DNA of 64,000 nucleotides from Streptomyces seoulensis (GCF_004328625.1 NZ_CP032229.1:5952001-6016000), one strand, 5' to 3'; shown: positions 53,656-62,627, counted from the first letter of the stretch. Translations and numbers: made by a program. Notes: generated by a model from the sequence alone, not told the origin.

Positions 53656-54474
53656 ATGCCTGATCACATACCCCTCCTGCGCGCCGACTGCGCCGACTGC
53701 TTCGGCCTCTGCTGCGTCGCCCTGCCCTTCGCCCGCTCCGCCGACTTCGCGCACGGCAAGCCCGCCGGGAAGCCCTGCGCCAACCTGCGCGAGGACCACG
53801 CCTGCGGCATTCACACCGAGCTGCGCCCCAAGGGCTACGCCGGGTGCACGGTGTACGACTGCTTCGGCGCGGGCCAGCGCGTCTCCCAGGTCACCTTCGG
53901 CGGCCGGGACTGGCGCACGGGCGGCAAGGAGCACGCCCGGCAGATGTTCGAGGTGTTCCCGGTGGTCCGGCGCCTGCACGAGCTGCTCTGGTACCTCACC
54001 GAGGCCCTCGGCCTCGACGCCGCCCGGCCCCTCCACCCGGAGCTGCGGCGCGCGTTGGAACAGACCGAGCGCCTTGCCGCGCGGCAGCCCGAGGAACTTG
54101 CCGTGCTGGACCCGGCCGAGCACTGGCACGAGGTGGCGGAACTGTTGCTTCAGGCGTCGGAGCTGGCCCGCAAGGGCCGGAGGAAGGGCCGGGACCGTCG
54201 GGGCGCGGATCTGGCGGGCGCCAAGCTCAAGGGCGCCGATCTGCGCGGGGTCAGCCTGCGCGGTGCCTGCCTCATCGGAGCCGACCTGACCGGGGCCGAT
54301 CTGCGGCAGGCCGACCTGATCGGCGCGGATCTGCGCGGCGCCGAGCTGACCGGCGCCGACCTCACCGGCGCCCTGTTCCTCACCCAGCCGCAGGTCAACG
54401 CCGCCCGAGGGGGACCCGGCACCCGGCTGCCGGCCTCACTCGTCCGTCCCGCGCACTGGGCAGCGTCCCGCTGA
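53656..54474 (+). CDS. Pentapeptide-repeat protein with Cys-rich N-terminus
   Basis: A 272-residue protein. The N-terminus has nine Cys in residues 11-69 (DCADCFGLCCVALPF, CANLREDHACGIH, AGCTVYDCFGAG), probably a metal site. A helical middle follows (residues 80-175). The C-terminal 60 residues are twelve pentapeptide repeats A(D/N)LxX (GADLAGAKLKGADLRGVSL and on), forming a quadrilateral beta-helix. Members of the repeat class include DNA mimics that protect gyrase, but the Cys region suggests a different role. It overlaps the convergent P450 by 39 bp. Confidence 0.9.
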   Translation: MPDHIPLLRADCADCFGLCCVALPFARSADFAHGKPAGKPCANLREDHACGIHTELRPKGYAGCTVYDCFGAGQRVSQVTFGGRDWRTGGKEHARQMFEVFPVVRRLHELLWYLTEALGLDAARPLHPELRRALEQTERLAARQPEELAVLDPAEHWHEVAELLLQASELARKGRRKGRDRRGADLAGAKLKGADLRGVSLRGACLIGADLTGADLRQADLIGADLRGAELTGADLTGALFLTQPQVNAARGGPGTRLPASLVRPAHWAASR

Positions 54475-55950
54475 CCCGGCGTCCGGCCCGGGAGCGGCGG
54501 CCGGAGCGGCGACGGGGGCCTTCCGGCGCTCCAGGCCCAGGCGCAGGCCGTCCGGCATCAGCGTCAGGCGCTCGGTGACCTTCAGACGGTAGCCGGGGTC
54601 GGGGATCAGCTCGTACCGGCGCAGCAGCAGGCCGAGCACCAACGTGGCCTCGTGCAGGGCGAACTGGCGTCCCACGCAGGCCCGCGCGCCGGTGCCGAAC
54701 GGCTTGAAGGTGTGCGGTGGGCGGGCCCGTACCGCCTTGGCGTCGAAGCGGTCCGGGTCGAACCGCTCGGCGTCCTCGCCCCAGACCTCGGGGTCGCGGT
54801 GCAGCATCGGGGTGAGCACCAGCGCCCAGCCGCCCCGGCGCATCGGGTGCTCGCCGGCCAGCACGGTGTCCTCCGTGGCCTCCCGGGCGAAGGCGGGCGC
54901 CGTCGGCCACAGCCGCAGCGACTCGTCCAGCACCCGGCGCAGATAGCGCAGCCGGGCCACCTGGTCGTAGCCCGGCTCGGGGGTGTCGCCCCAGACCCGG
55001 TCCACCTCGGCGCGGGCGCGGGCGGCGATCTCGGGGTGCTCGGCGAGGTAGTACAGGGCGAACGAGAGGGCGCCGGAGGTGGTCTCGTGGCCCGCGACCA
55101 GGAACGTGATCACCTGCTTGCGGACGTTCTCCGCCGACAGCCGCTCCCCGGTCACCGGGTGGGCCGTCTCCAGCATCCGGTCCAGCAGGTCGCCCTCCCC
55201 GCGCCCGGAGTCGCGGCGGGCGGCCACCAGGGCGTCGACCGTGTCGTCCAGGTAGGCGATGTCGGCGGCGTTGCGCCGGGCGGCCCGCCGCTGGAGTACC
55301 GGGGGCATCGGCAGGCTGTTGAGCCGCTGGGCGTGGGCGAGGGTGCCGACCATGGCGGTGACGAAGGGGTGCGGCCGGTCGCGCTCGAAGGAGCCGAAGT
55401 CGTGCCCGAAGCCGGTGCGGGCGATGGTCTCCAGCGTCAGCCGGGTCATGTCGCCGGGCACGTCCACCGTGCGCCCGGCCGCCAGTTCGCGGTCCCAGTG
55501 GCCGGTCAGCCGGCCCGCGACCGCCAGCATCATCGTGTGGTACCCGGCCATCGCCTCCCGGCTGAAGCCGGGCGCCAGCACATCGTGCGCCAACTGCCAG
55601 TTGGGCTCGTGGTTGTACGCGGTGAACAGCCCGTCCCCGGCCACCGGGCGCAGGTTGGCCACCCCGAGGCCGACGTGCTTGGCGAACCGGGTCTCGTCCG
55701 CCATGTCGGCGGCCGGCTTCGCGCCCCACAGGAACACGAACTCCCGGTTCAGCACCCGGCGCCGGAAGATCGGGCCCAGTTCGCGGGCGAGCCGCATCGA
55801 GTCCTGGAGCGGGGTGCGCCGGTCGACGCCCAGGACGTCACCGAGCAGCGGGAGCCTGCGGGGCGGATGCGGGATGCGGTCCAGCTCCGGCCAGCCCTGC
55901 TCGGCACCCCGGAACCCCTTGGGCAGCCCGGCCCCGGTCGTCTCGGCCAT
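54436..55950 (-). CDS. Cytochrome P450, CYP102-like stand-alone heme domain
   Basis: A 504-residue P450 similar to the heme domain of P450-BM3. I-helix: ITFLVAGHETTSGALSFALY with the oxygen-activating Thr. ExxR: VLDESLRLWP. Heme loop: FKPFGTGARACVGRQFALHE with the Cys ligand. No reductase domain follows; after LTLMPDGLRLGLERR the gene ends in a 30-residue Ala/Pro tail (APVAAPAAAPGPDAG). CYP102B1-type stand-alone heme proteins use separate ferredoxins. The likely substrate class is fatty acids. It is divergent from a TetR with a perfect operator between. Confidence 0.95.
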   Translation of the reverse strand: MAETTGAGLPKGFRGAEQGWPELDRIPHPPRRLPLLGDVLGVDRRTPLQDSMRLARELGPIFRRRVLNREFVFLWGAKPAADMADETRFAKHVGLGVANLRPVAGDGLFTAYNHEPNWQLAHDVLAPGFSREAMAGYHTMMLAVAGRLTGHWDRELAAGRTVDVPGDMTRLTLETIARTGFGHDFGSFERDRPHPFVTAMVGTLAHAQRLNSLPMPPVLQRRAARRNAADIAYLDDTVDALVAARRDSGRGEGDLLDRMLETAHPVTGERLSAENVRKQVITFLVAGHETTSGALSFALYYLAEHPEIAARARAEVDRVWGDTPEPGYDQVARLRYLRRVLDESLRLWPTAPAFAREATEDTVLAGEHPMRRGGWALVLTPMLHRDPEVWGEDAERFDPDRFDAKAVRARPPHTFKPFGTGARACVGRQFALHEATLVLGLLLRRYELIPDPGYRLKVTERLTLMPDGLRLGLERRKAPVAAPAAAPGPDAGSAGRCPVRGTDE

Positions 55951-56001
55951 GACGTGATCTCCCTTGATCCGGCGGCCTGTTGTGTGTCCAGCACCCGCGT
56001 G

Positions 56002-56017
56002 TTGAACGCGAGTTCAA
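56002..56017. promoter_or_regulatory. Candidate TetR operator
   Basis: TTGAAC-GCGA-GTTCAA, a perfect 6-bp inverted repeat with a 4-bp spacer, lies in the 132-bp gap between the divergent P450 and tetR genes. The position covers the likely promoters of both. Confidence 0.65.
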
Positions 56018-56082
56018 TAGTGCTGGCAGTCTGGTCCGCCTACTGAACCCACGTCAAGCAACACGTCCAGTAGGGTGACGGC

Positions 56083-56688
56083 ATGGCCGCCAACCAGGGG
56101 GAACGCGCCCGGCGCCGGCTGAGCACCGAGGAGCGCCGCGAGCAACTGCTGGCGGTCGGGGCGCGGTTGTTCTCCGAGAGCCCGTACGACGACGTGTGGA
56201 TCGAGCGGGTCGCCGAGATCGCCGGGGTGTCCCGGGGGCTGCTGTACCACTACTTCCCGACCAAGCGGGACTTCTTCGCCGCCGTGGTGGAGCGGGAGAG
56301 CGAGCGCATGCTCCGGATGACCGCCGCCGTGCCCGGTGTGCCGGTCCGCGAGCAGCTCGGCGCCGGTCTGGACGCCTACCTCGGGTACGTCGAGGCGCAC
56401 GCCCACGGCTTCCGCGCCTTCCACCGCGCCGACGCGGCCGGCGACCAGGCCGTACGCCGGGTCTATCAGCGTGCGTTGGCCGCGCAGGAGCGGCAGATCC
56501 TCGCCGCGCTGGCCGCCGACCCCGAGTTCGGGTCCGCCTTCGAGGGCTCCCCGCAGGCCCGGCTCGCCGTGCGCGGCTGGCTCGCCTTCACCACCGCCGT
56601 CTGCCTGGAGTGGCTGCGCGAAGGTGAACCCGGCCGGGGCCAGGTGCGCGAGCTGTGCGCGCGGGCGCTGCTCGGCGCCATCGCCTGA
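56083..56688 (+). CDS. TetR-family regulator of the adjacent P450
   Basis: A 201-residue repressor with a helix-turn-helix VWIERVAEIAGVSRGLLYHY followed by FPTKRDFFAAVVERE (residues 37-70). The ligand half is similar to fatty-acid- or acyl-CoA-sensing TetRs near P450s, although this is inference. The ATG at 56083 is used. It is divergent from the CYP102-like gene, so it probably responds to the P450 substrate, as FasR/BM3R1-type repressors do. Confidence 0.93.
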   Translation: MAANQGERARRRLSTEERREQLLAVGARLFSESPYDDVWIERVAEIAGVSRGLLYHYFPTKRDFFAAVVERESERMLRMTAAVPGVPVREQLGAGLDAYLGYVEAHAHGFRAFHRADAAGDQAVRRVYQRALAAQERQILAALAADPEFGSAFEGSPQARLAVRGWLAFTTAVCLEWLREGEPGRGQVRELCARALLGAIA

Positions 56689-56764
56689 CGGCGGGTTTCC
56701 GTAACTCCGTGCACGTCACCCGATCGGGGCGGCGTGGTTGGCGTATGCCCGGATCTTCGATAGG

Positions 56765-56783
56765 TTAGGCAAGGCTTACCTAA
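56765..56783 (+). promoter_or_regulatory. Iron box (DmdR1/IdeR-type)
   Basis: TTAGGCAAGGCTTACCTAA fits the 19-bp DtxR/DmdR consensus (TTAGGTTAGGCTCACCTAA) at 16 of 19 positions and is itself nearly palindromic. It ends 12 bp before the ATG at 56796 and overlaps GGAGG, so binding of the iron-loaded repressor would block expression. Confidence 0.85.
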
Positions 56784-56795
56784 GGAGGGCACGGG

Positions 56796-57521
56796 ATGGG
56801 TGACACGCAGGACTGGGCGGCAGGGCCCGGAGCGGCGGAGCGGGCGCGGTCGGTCCTTGCCGCCGCGTGGTCGTGTGCGGTGACCGCGGACGGCGCCCGC
56901 GAGGAGTACGTCGGCGCGCACACCGTGACCGGCGACGGCGGGGTGCTGCTCGACGTGCCCGAGGACAGCGCCCTGTTCGCCGCCGCGCTGTGCGCCCCGC
57001 GCGGCGAGCCCACCGCGGTGCTGGAGTTCGCCGACGTGGCGCCCGTACCGGTGCGCCGGCGCATCCGGGCCCGGCTGTGGCTCGCCGGCTGGTTCTCCCG
57101 GCGCGGCGCGCGGCTGCTGTTCACGCCCACCCGCGTGGTGCTGCGCCGGCCGTCGGGGGCGGTGCTGATCGAGTCGGCGGAGTACGCGGCCGCCCGGCCC
57201 GACCCGCTGGCCACCGCCGAGGCGCAGCTGCTCACCCACCTCGCCGACTCCCACCCGGACGCGGTGGAGCGGCTCACCCGGCTGGTCCGGCCGGAGAGCC
57301 TGCACGCCGTGACCCGGGTGGCACCGCTCGCGGTGGACCGGCACGGGCTCACCCTGCGCGTCGAGCGCGCCCGCGCCCACGGCGACGTACGGCTGGCGTT
57401 CCACACGCCCGCCGACGACGTCTCCCAGCTCACCGAGCGCATGCACGCGCTGCTCACCCAGGCCGGTGCCGCTTCCTGCCCGCGCGCCCTACAGCGGCAC
57501 CGCGCAGACGGCGACCGGTGA
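56796..57521 (+). CDS. DUF2470 protein, iron-regulated, HugZ-like
   Basis: A 241-residue protein of the FMN-binding split-barrel plus DUF2470 type, related to HugZ heme oxygenases. The N-terminal barrel has AREEYVGAHTVTGDGGVLLD, and RIRARLWLAGWFSRRGARLL. The DUF2470 part is EAQLLTHLADSHPDAVERLT, with the His-Pro-Asp typical of the domain, and LTLRVERARAHGDVRLAFHT. The perfect-looking iron box 12 bp upstream makes iron repression likely, so a role in heme or iron use is inferred. It overlaps the convergent lactonase gene by 33 bp. Confidence 0.88.
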   Translation: MGDTQDWAAGPGAAERARSVLAAAWSCAVTADGAREEYVGAHTVTGDGGVLLDVPEDSALFAAALCAPRGEPTAVLEFADVAPVPVRRRIRARLWLAGWFSRRGARLLFTPTRVVLRRPSGAVLIESAEYAAARPDPLATAEAQLLTHLADSHPDAVERLTRLVRPESLHAVTRVAPLAVDRHGLTLRVERARAHGDVRLAFHTPADDVSQLTERMHALLTQAGAASCPRALQRHRADGDR

Positions 57522-58667
57522 CGCGAACGGCTCACCCGCGAGGCTGAGCGCTCCGGTACCGGTGTCGACGTGGAACACGCTCACCGTGCCGGAGCGCTGG
57601 TTCGCCGCGAACAGCAGTCGCCCGTCCGGGGCGAGCGCGAGCTGGCGGGGGAAGTCCCCGTCCACCGGCACCGTGTCCAGCAGCCGCAGCCGGGCGCCGT
57701 CCTCCTCGACGGCGTACCGGGCGACGCTGTCGTGCCCCCGGTTGGCGAGGAAGGCGAAGCCGCCGCCCGGCGTCACCACGAACTGCGCCGGGTAGTTGGT
57801 GGCGTCCCCGGTCACCCCCGAGGACTGCGGCTCGCCCACGGTCAGCCGCCCGGTCTCCGGGTCGTACGCGCAGACTGCCACCGTGTCGTCCACCTCGTTG
57901 GCCAGGTACGCGTACCGCCCGTTCGGATGGAACGTCAGATGACGCGGGCCGGCGCCCGGCCGGGTGTGTGCCTGGGAGACCTCGGTCAGCGTGCCGTGGT
58001 CGGTGTCCAGCCGGTAGGTGTAGACGGTGTCGGTGCCCAGGTCGACGGAGAGCACATGGCCGCCGTCCGGGCTGGTGATGAACTGGTGCGCGTGCGGCCC
58101 CTGTTGGCCCGGTCCCGGCGCCGGGCTGGAGTGCGTGACCAGCGCGGTGCGCTCACCCAGCGCGCCCGAGGCGTCCAGGGGATGCACGGCGACACTGCCC
58201 GAGCCGTAGTTCGCGCTCAGCAGCCAGCGCCCGCCGGGGTGCACCGACAGATGGCAGGGCCCCGAACCGCCCGTGCTCCGGCTGCCCAGCACCTGACCGT
58301 CCGCCAGCCGTACGGCGGTCACCGCGCCGTCCTCGCGCTCGTCGACCGCGTACAGCGTGTGCCCGTCCGGGTGGACCGTGACGTACGACGGGTCGGGGAT
58401 CTCGGCCAGCGACTCCGCGTCGGTGACCGCGCCGGAGACCGGGTCGTACTTCGCCACGGTCACGCCCTTGCCGCCGCCCTCGACGGAGGTGTAGGTGCCC
58501 AGGTACAGCGGGCGGGGACCCGGTGCGGCCTGCGGGCGGTGGGGTGCCGGAGCGGCGTCCGGGGGCGGTGCGGCGGGCGCGGGGACCGTCACGACGGCGG
58601 CCGTGCCCGCCATGGCGCCGACGAAGCGCCGCCTGCTCCAGCCGTCCCAATTCGTCCGCGCGTCCAT
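57489..58667 (-). CDS. Tat-exported lactonase-fold beta-propeller protein
   Basis: A 392-residue PF10282-type protein (6-phosphogluconolactonase-like seven-bladed propeller). The twin-arginine signal is WSRRRFVGAMAGTAAVVTVP. Repeats such as PSYVTVHPDGHTLYAVDE, CHLSVHPGGRWLLSANYGSG and RHLTFHPNGRYAYLANEVDD are spaced about 50 residues apart, and HAHQFITSPDGGHVLSVDLG carries conserved His. The ATG at 58667 gives the signal peptide at the N-terminus; a longer frame to 58709 is less likely. Export makes a role in cytosolic pentose phosphate flux unlikely; extracellular lactone cleavage is possible. Confidence 0.92.
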   Translation of the reverse strand: MDARTNWDGWSRRRFVGAMAGTAAVVTVPAPAAPPPDAAPAPHRPQAAPGPRPLYLGTYTSVEGGGKGVTVAKYDPVSGAVTDAESLAEIPDPSYVTVHPDGHTLYAVDEREDGAVTAVRLADGQVLGSRSTGGSGPCHLSVHPGGRWLLSANYGSGSVAVHPLDASGALGERTALVTHSSPAPGPGQQGPHAHQFITSPDGGHVLSVDLGTDTVYTYRLDTDHGTLTEVSQAHTRPGAGPRHLTFHPNGRYAYLANEVDDTVAVCAYDPETGRLTVGEPQSSGVTGDATNYPAQFVVTPGGGFAFLANRGHDSVARYAVEEDGARLRLLDTVPVDGDFPRQLALAPDGRLLFAANQRSGTVSVFHVDTGTGALSLAGEPFASPVAVCAVPL

Positions 58668-58751
58668 GTCCCCACCGTCCCTCGAATGCTCCCCCGTCAC
58701 CGTGGCCACCCTGTCGCGGACCGGGCGCCGAAGGCAAGACGGGGCGCGTGC

Positions 58752-59762
58752 TCACCAGTCCCCGTCGGCCACCGGCCTGCCCGGCGCGTCCTTCAGCGGG
58801 ACCACCTGACCCGGCGCCGGCTGCTCCCAGGGGTCCAGGTCGTCGCCCAGCCAGTCGCCCACCGGGCGCACCGGCTTCAGGGGTCCGGCGGGGGAGAGGT
58901 CGCCGGCCTCGTCGTCGTAGTGCTCGAACCAGGGCAGGCCCGCCCTGGTGTAGGCGGCCCGGTCCACGGGGGAGGGCGGGGGTTCCTCGCCGGTGATGCG
59001 GCGCCACTCGGGCGGAGTGACCAGGTGGACGAAGACCCGGCCGGCCGGGGCGTCGGACCAGTCCGACGCGGGGCGTTCGTCCCGGTACACCTCCTGGCGC
59101 ATGGAGCCGCCCACGCCCAGACCCATCGCCGCCGCCTGCCGGGGAGCGGCGCCCGGTGCCGGGGCGGCGAAGGCGGGCGGGGCGCCGTAACCCCCGGCGA
59201 GCGGCGCGCTCCTGGCACGCTGGGCCTCCCGCCACCGGGCGAGCGCCTCCGGGCGCAGCCCGTACGCCTGCAACTGCACCCCGCCCCAGGTCTCCTCGCC
59301 GGTCACCTGGCCCTCCACGGTCGCGCCGAGCCCGAGGGGTACGGCGACGAACTGGCGGACGGTGCCCTTGCCGGAGTTGATGCCGTCCAGCCAGGGCTGG
59401 CGGGGGAGCGTGAGGTAGTTCTGCGGGTCGCGTGCCAGCGCGGCTTGCCAGGGCTTGCCGGAGACCGCGCACACCTTGCCGACGCCGACCTGGAGGGCGG
59501 CCGGTTCCGTCGTCCCGGAGAAGCTGAGCCACATCGCCTCGCGCAGGTACATCGGCAGCAGCACCCCGCCCCGCGCCCGCCACGCCTGCGGCACCCGGTC
59601 GGCGTGGTCCGCCACCCGGCGCAGCGGGAACTCGCCCAGCCCCGGCGGCAGCGGATGCGTACCCCGCTCCGGCAGCCGCAGGGTGCGCACGAAGCGCACC
59701 ACCACCCCGTCGCCCAGCCGCAGCGTGTTCCCCTCGATCCGCACCCCGGCCCGCCCGGCCAT
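58752..59762 (-). CDS. Conserved hypothetical protein
   Basis: A 336-residue protein without signal peptide or membrane helices. The first part (GVRIEGNTLRLGDGVVVRFV, VLLPMYLREAMWLSFSG) is beta-rich. Then come QPWLDGINSGKGTVRQFVAV and a Pro/Ala-rich linker (GAPPAFAAPAPGAAPRQ). The end has DWLGDDLDPWEQPAPGQVVP. Similar proteins are common in Streptomyces but no function is known to me. The ATG at 59762 follows GGGGGTGGG. It lies between two unrelated genes on the same strand with 45-80 bp gaps. Confidence 0.75.
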   Translation of the reverse strand: MAGRAGVRIEGNTLRLGDGVVVRFVRTLRLPERGTHPLPPGLGEFPLRRVADHADRVPQAWRARGGVLLPMYLREAMWLSFSGTTEPAALQVGVGKVCAVSGKPWQAALARDPQNYLTLPRQPWLDGINSGKGTVRQFVAVPLGLGATVEGQVTGEETWGGVQLQAYGLRPEALARWREAQRARSAPLAGGYGAPPAFAAPAPGAAPRQAAAMGLGVGGSMRQEVYRDERPASDWSDAPAGRVFVHLVTPPEWRRITGEEPPPSPVDRAAYTRAGLPWFEHYDDEAGDLSPAGPLKPVRPVGDWLGDDLDPWEQPAPGQVVPLKDAPGRPVADGDW

Positions 59763-59807
59763 CGGCCCACCCCCGTCAAGTCCCGGCACCGGTCGTCCGG
59801 TGTCCCG

Positions 59808-61088
59808 TCACCCAGAACGCCCGCCGACCCCCGTACGGTTCCGCCACAGGTCCTCCTGGACGCCCAGGCGCTGGCGCAGGCGGTTCACGCGGGGCATCTT
59901 CGCGCGTTGCTGGCGGGAGACCCGGTCCAGTTCCTCCAGCAGGCGGCGGCTGCGGTGCTCGGTGTCCAGCTCGTCGATGATCCGGTTGATCTCGGTGAGG
60001 ATCGCGCCGAGCAACTGCCAGTCCTCGCGGTCCTCCTGGACATGCTCGACGAGCTGCTCCGCGAGCCGGTCACGGGTGGCGGCGGCCGTGTGCAGCTCGG
60101 CGGTCAGCCGCGACTCGGCCGACTCGGCGTTGGCGCTCAGGTCGGTGGTCACCAGGACCGCGAAGCTCACCACCGCGTCCGCGATCTCGGACAGCACCTG
60201 TTCCACGGTCTGCCCGATCGGCGGCGGGAAGAGCTCCTTGGCGCCGCGCGCCTTGGCCAGGTCGGTGAAGGAGCGGGCCAGTACCCGCAGGACGACCGTG
60301 CAGATCTCCAGGGTGTCCAGACCGGTGCGCAGCACCACCCGGTGCAGCAGGCCCTCCTTGACGCGCGGGTTGAGCCGCAGGCTCTCCTCGGCCTGCCGCA
60401 GGGCGGCGTCGACCTGGATGATGTCGTGGTCCAGCCGGCGCGCCTCGTGCAGCCGTTCGGCGGCCCGCTGCCAGGGGATGGAGCCCGCGGCCTCCTCACC
60501 CATCCGGAGCATGAGCTGACGCAGCCGGCGGGCCAGCCACTCGATGGACCGCCCGGCCGCGTCCACCCACACCGGGGGCGGCAGCAGCAGATTGCAGGCC
60601 ATGCCGATGATGGCGCCGATCAGGGTCTCCACGATCCGCGCCCACGCGGTGAACCCGACGGTGGTGACGCCGAGCACGAGCATCGCGCTGATCGCCACCT
60701 CGTTCACGTACTCGTCCACGCGCACCAGATGACCCACGCTCAGCGCGGCCACCAGCAGCAGGGCCAGGCTCCACCAGGTCAGGCCGACCAGGAGGCTGAA
60801 GACGATGGCGACCAGCACGCCCGTCACCACCGCGTTCACCCGGCGGATGCCGTTGGTGAGGGTGGCGAAGAAGGTGACCTGGACGACCAGCAGCGCCGTC
60901 AGGGGCGCGGTCAGCGGCGCCGGTTCCGGGCTGAGCTTGAGCGCGATCACATAGGCGACCGTGGCCGCGGCGGCCGACCGCAGTGTCTGGACGACCACCG
61001 GCTCCCGGCGGCGCGCGACCAGGCGGCGCAGCGCGTCGGCCCACTTGCGTCGCGCCTGCGCGTCCGTCCACTTCCGTACGTCTGGCAT
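59808..61088 (-). CDS. FUSC-family membrane transporter
   Basis: A 426-residue protein of the aromatic-acid-exporter/fusaric-acid-resistance group. Six helices occupy residues 36-175 (AAAATVAYVIALKL, LTALLVVQVTFFATL, AVVTGVLVAIVFSLLVGLTW, AISAMLVLGVTTVGF, IVETLIGAIIGMACNLLLPP). The C-terminal half is a long cytoplasmic helical domain (EEAAGSIPWQRAAERLHEAR, LVEHVQEDREDWQLLGAILT). The start is an ATG at 61088. It probably exports hydrophobic weak acids. It is alone, without an HlyD partner. Confidence 0.9.
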   Translation of the reverse strand: MPDVRKWTDAQARRKWADALRRLVARRREPVVVQTLRSAAAATVAYVIALKLSPEPAPLTAPLTALLVVQVTFFATLTNGIRRVNAVVTGVLVAIVFSLLVGLTWWSLALLLVAALSVGHLVRVDEYVNEVAISAMLVLGVTTVGFTAWARIVETLIGAIIGMACNLLLPPPVWVDAAGRSIEWLARRLRQLMLRMGEEAAGSIPWQRAAERLHEARRLDHDIIQVDAALRQAEESLRLNPRVKEGLLHRVVLRTGLDTLEICTVVLRVLARSFTDLAKARGAKELFPPPIGQTVEQVLSEIADAVVSFAVLVTTDLSANAESAESRLTAELHTAAATRDRLAEQLVEHVQEDREDWQLLGAILTEINRIIDELDTEHRSRRLLEELDRVSRQQRAKMPRVNRLRQRLGVQEDLWRNRTGVGGRSG

Positions 61089-61163
61089 CCTTTGGCGTCT
61101 TCCCTTTCCGTAACCGTGCCGAACGGGGCCGTTCGAGCACCGTGTACGCGAAAGGGGCGCCCC

Positions 61164-61658
61164 TCAGACGTACAGGCGCTCGACGAAGGCGGCCAGATTG
61201 CCGCGCGCTCGGGCGATCTGCTCCTCCGTCGTGAGGCTCTCCTCGAACCTGCTCCCCGACTCCGGCACCTTCTTCCCCCGGACATACAGGGAACACGCCA
61301 GGTCGGCGCACATGTACACGCCGACCGAGTTGCCCTCGCGGCCCGCCGGCCCGGCCTTGCGGGCGGTCATCAGGGAGACCCCGCCGCCGCGATGGGTCGT
61401 CAGGCACACCGAGCACATGCTGCGGTGCTGGGAGCCGCGCCGGACCGTCGGACAGCGCAGCGCGATGCCGGCGAGGCCCCCGTCGCGTTCGAGCACGAGG
61501 TAGCTGCGGTCCGGCGCGCCCGGGTCGCGCCAGCCCAGGAAGTCCAGGTCGTCCCAGGGGCGTTCGGTCAGGTCGCGGGGGACGGTCAGCCGCTTGGCGT
61601 CGCCCTTGGAGCAGTTGACGAAGGAGGCGCGGATGTCCTGCTCGGTGAGGGGTCGCAT
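61164..61658 (-). CDS. FBP-type zinc-finger protein
   Basis: A 164-residue cytoplasmic protein of the PF16571 family (FBP C-terminal treble-clef zinc finger, related to EF-G-binding protein). Conserved Cys pairs are SMCSVCLTTHRGGGVSLMTA and YMCADLACSLYVRGK, which form the zinc site. The N-terminal half includes EQDIRASFVNCSKGDAKRL. The family interacts with elongation factor G (fusidic acid resistance), so a role in protecting or recycling ribosome-bound EF-G is possible. Full length and monocistronic. Confidence 0.9.
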   Translation of the reverse strand: MRPLTEQDIRASFVNCSKGDAKRLTVPRDLTERPWDDLDFLGWRDPGAPDRSYLVLERDGGLAGIALRCPTVRRGSQHRSMCSVCLTTHRGGGVSLMTARKAGPAGREGNSVGVYMCADLACSLYVRGKKVPESGSRFEESLTTEEQIARARGNLAAFVERLYV

Positions 61659-61760
61659 CGGAGGATTCCTTCTGCTGTAGCCATGAGCCTAGGGGGTCTA
61701 GGTTTCCGAGGGTATAGAGCGCCCGGGCGCGGGGCCAAACGGTTTTCCGCGTGCCGTCCC

Positions 61761-62405
61761 CTACTCGGCCCCGGCATCCCGTACCCGGGGAGGCCACACG
61801 CCCGGCGCGAGCACGCCCAGGGCGTAGGCGCGGGCGACCAGCTCGGTGCGGTTGGCCGCGTGCCAGCGGGCCGACAGGCGGCGCAGGTGATAGGCGACAC
61901 CGTCCCGGCTCAGGCCCAGCTCACGGGCGGCCCGGCCGGTCGTGGCGCCCTGCGCCAGCAGCGCCAGCACCGCGCCCTCGACCGGGGTGACGGGCTCCGG
62001 GCCGGGAACGGTCTCCGGCTCGCTCTCCCCGAGCACCCGGAGCATCACCAGCAGCGCCGGGGTCTCGTCCGTGGAGTCGCTCACCGGGTCGGCGGTCAGC
62101 TCCCCGTACCGCTCGGTCCCGCCGGGCGCGCTCCAGCTCACCGAGATCTGGTAGCGGGAGCGGTGCCGCAGCCGCAGCGCCTGGGCGATCCGCGCGACCT
62201 GGCCGGCCTCCTCGGGGCGGAACAGCTCCAGCACGTCACAGCCGCGCAGCCGCCCCGGTGACGTTCCGCACTCGGCGGCCATCGCCGGGTTGGCCATCAG
62301 CACCTTGCCGTACACGTCGCAGACCGCGACCGGCACCGCGACCCGGTCGAACAGCATCAGGGCCCGGTTGCGCCACACCACGGCATCCGCCAGCCCCCAC
62401 TCCAC
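61761..62405 (-). CDS. PAS-LuxR regulator
   Basis: A 214-residue regulator. PAS domain, residues 15-110: FDRVAVPVAVCDVYGKVLMA, PGRLRGCDVLELFRPEEAGQ. A GerE helix-turn-helix ends the protein: TTGRAARELGLSRDGVAYHL followed by RRLSARWHAANRTELVARAY. PAS-LuxR proteins such as PimM control secondary metabolite clusters. The GTG at 62405 has GGGAGG upstream. It is divergent from the second CYP102-like P450, so that gene is the likely target. The much longer frame to 63932 is antisense noise. Confidence 0.92.
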   Translation of the reverse strand: MEWGLADAVVWRNRALMLFDRVAVPVAVCDVYGKVLMANPAMAAECGTSPGRLRGCDVLELFRPEEAGQVARIAQALRLRHRSRYQISVSWSAPGGTERYGELTADPVSDSTDETPALLVMLRVLGESEPETVPGPEPVTPVEGAVLALLAQGATTGRAARELGLSRDGVAYHLRRLSARWHAANRTELVARAYALGVLAPGVWPPRVRDAGAE

Positions 62406-62627
62406 GCCAGCCTCCCAAGATGCCGTACCGTCCCCACCATCCAAGACGAAAACCCAGGTCAGCGGCAACTTAGGGTGCGAAGGGGAGCCGGTGCGCAAGG
62501 CTCCGCACCCACTTTCCACTGCACGTTCGTGTAGTGCCCCGGCCCGGCCGCCCTCCCCGGCGGGAGCACGCTGGAAGAAGCCAGCCCCCACGCGAAACGC
62601 CAGCCCCGCGAAAGGCAGTTGCCGCGC

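Noticed and set aside
57570..62261. Plus-strand open frame of 1563 codons
   Set aside because: It runs antisense to four well-supported minus-strand genes (lactonase fold, hypothetical, FUSC, zinc finger) and has compositional Pro/Arg/Gly sequence with no family pattern. Very long antisense frames are common in 72% GC DNA.
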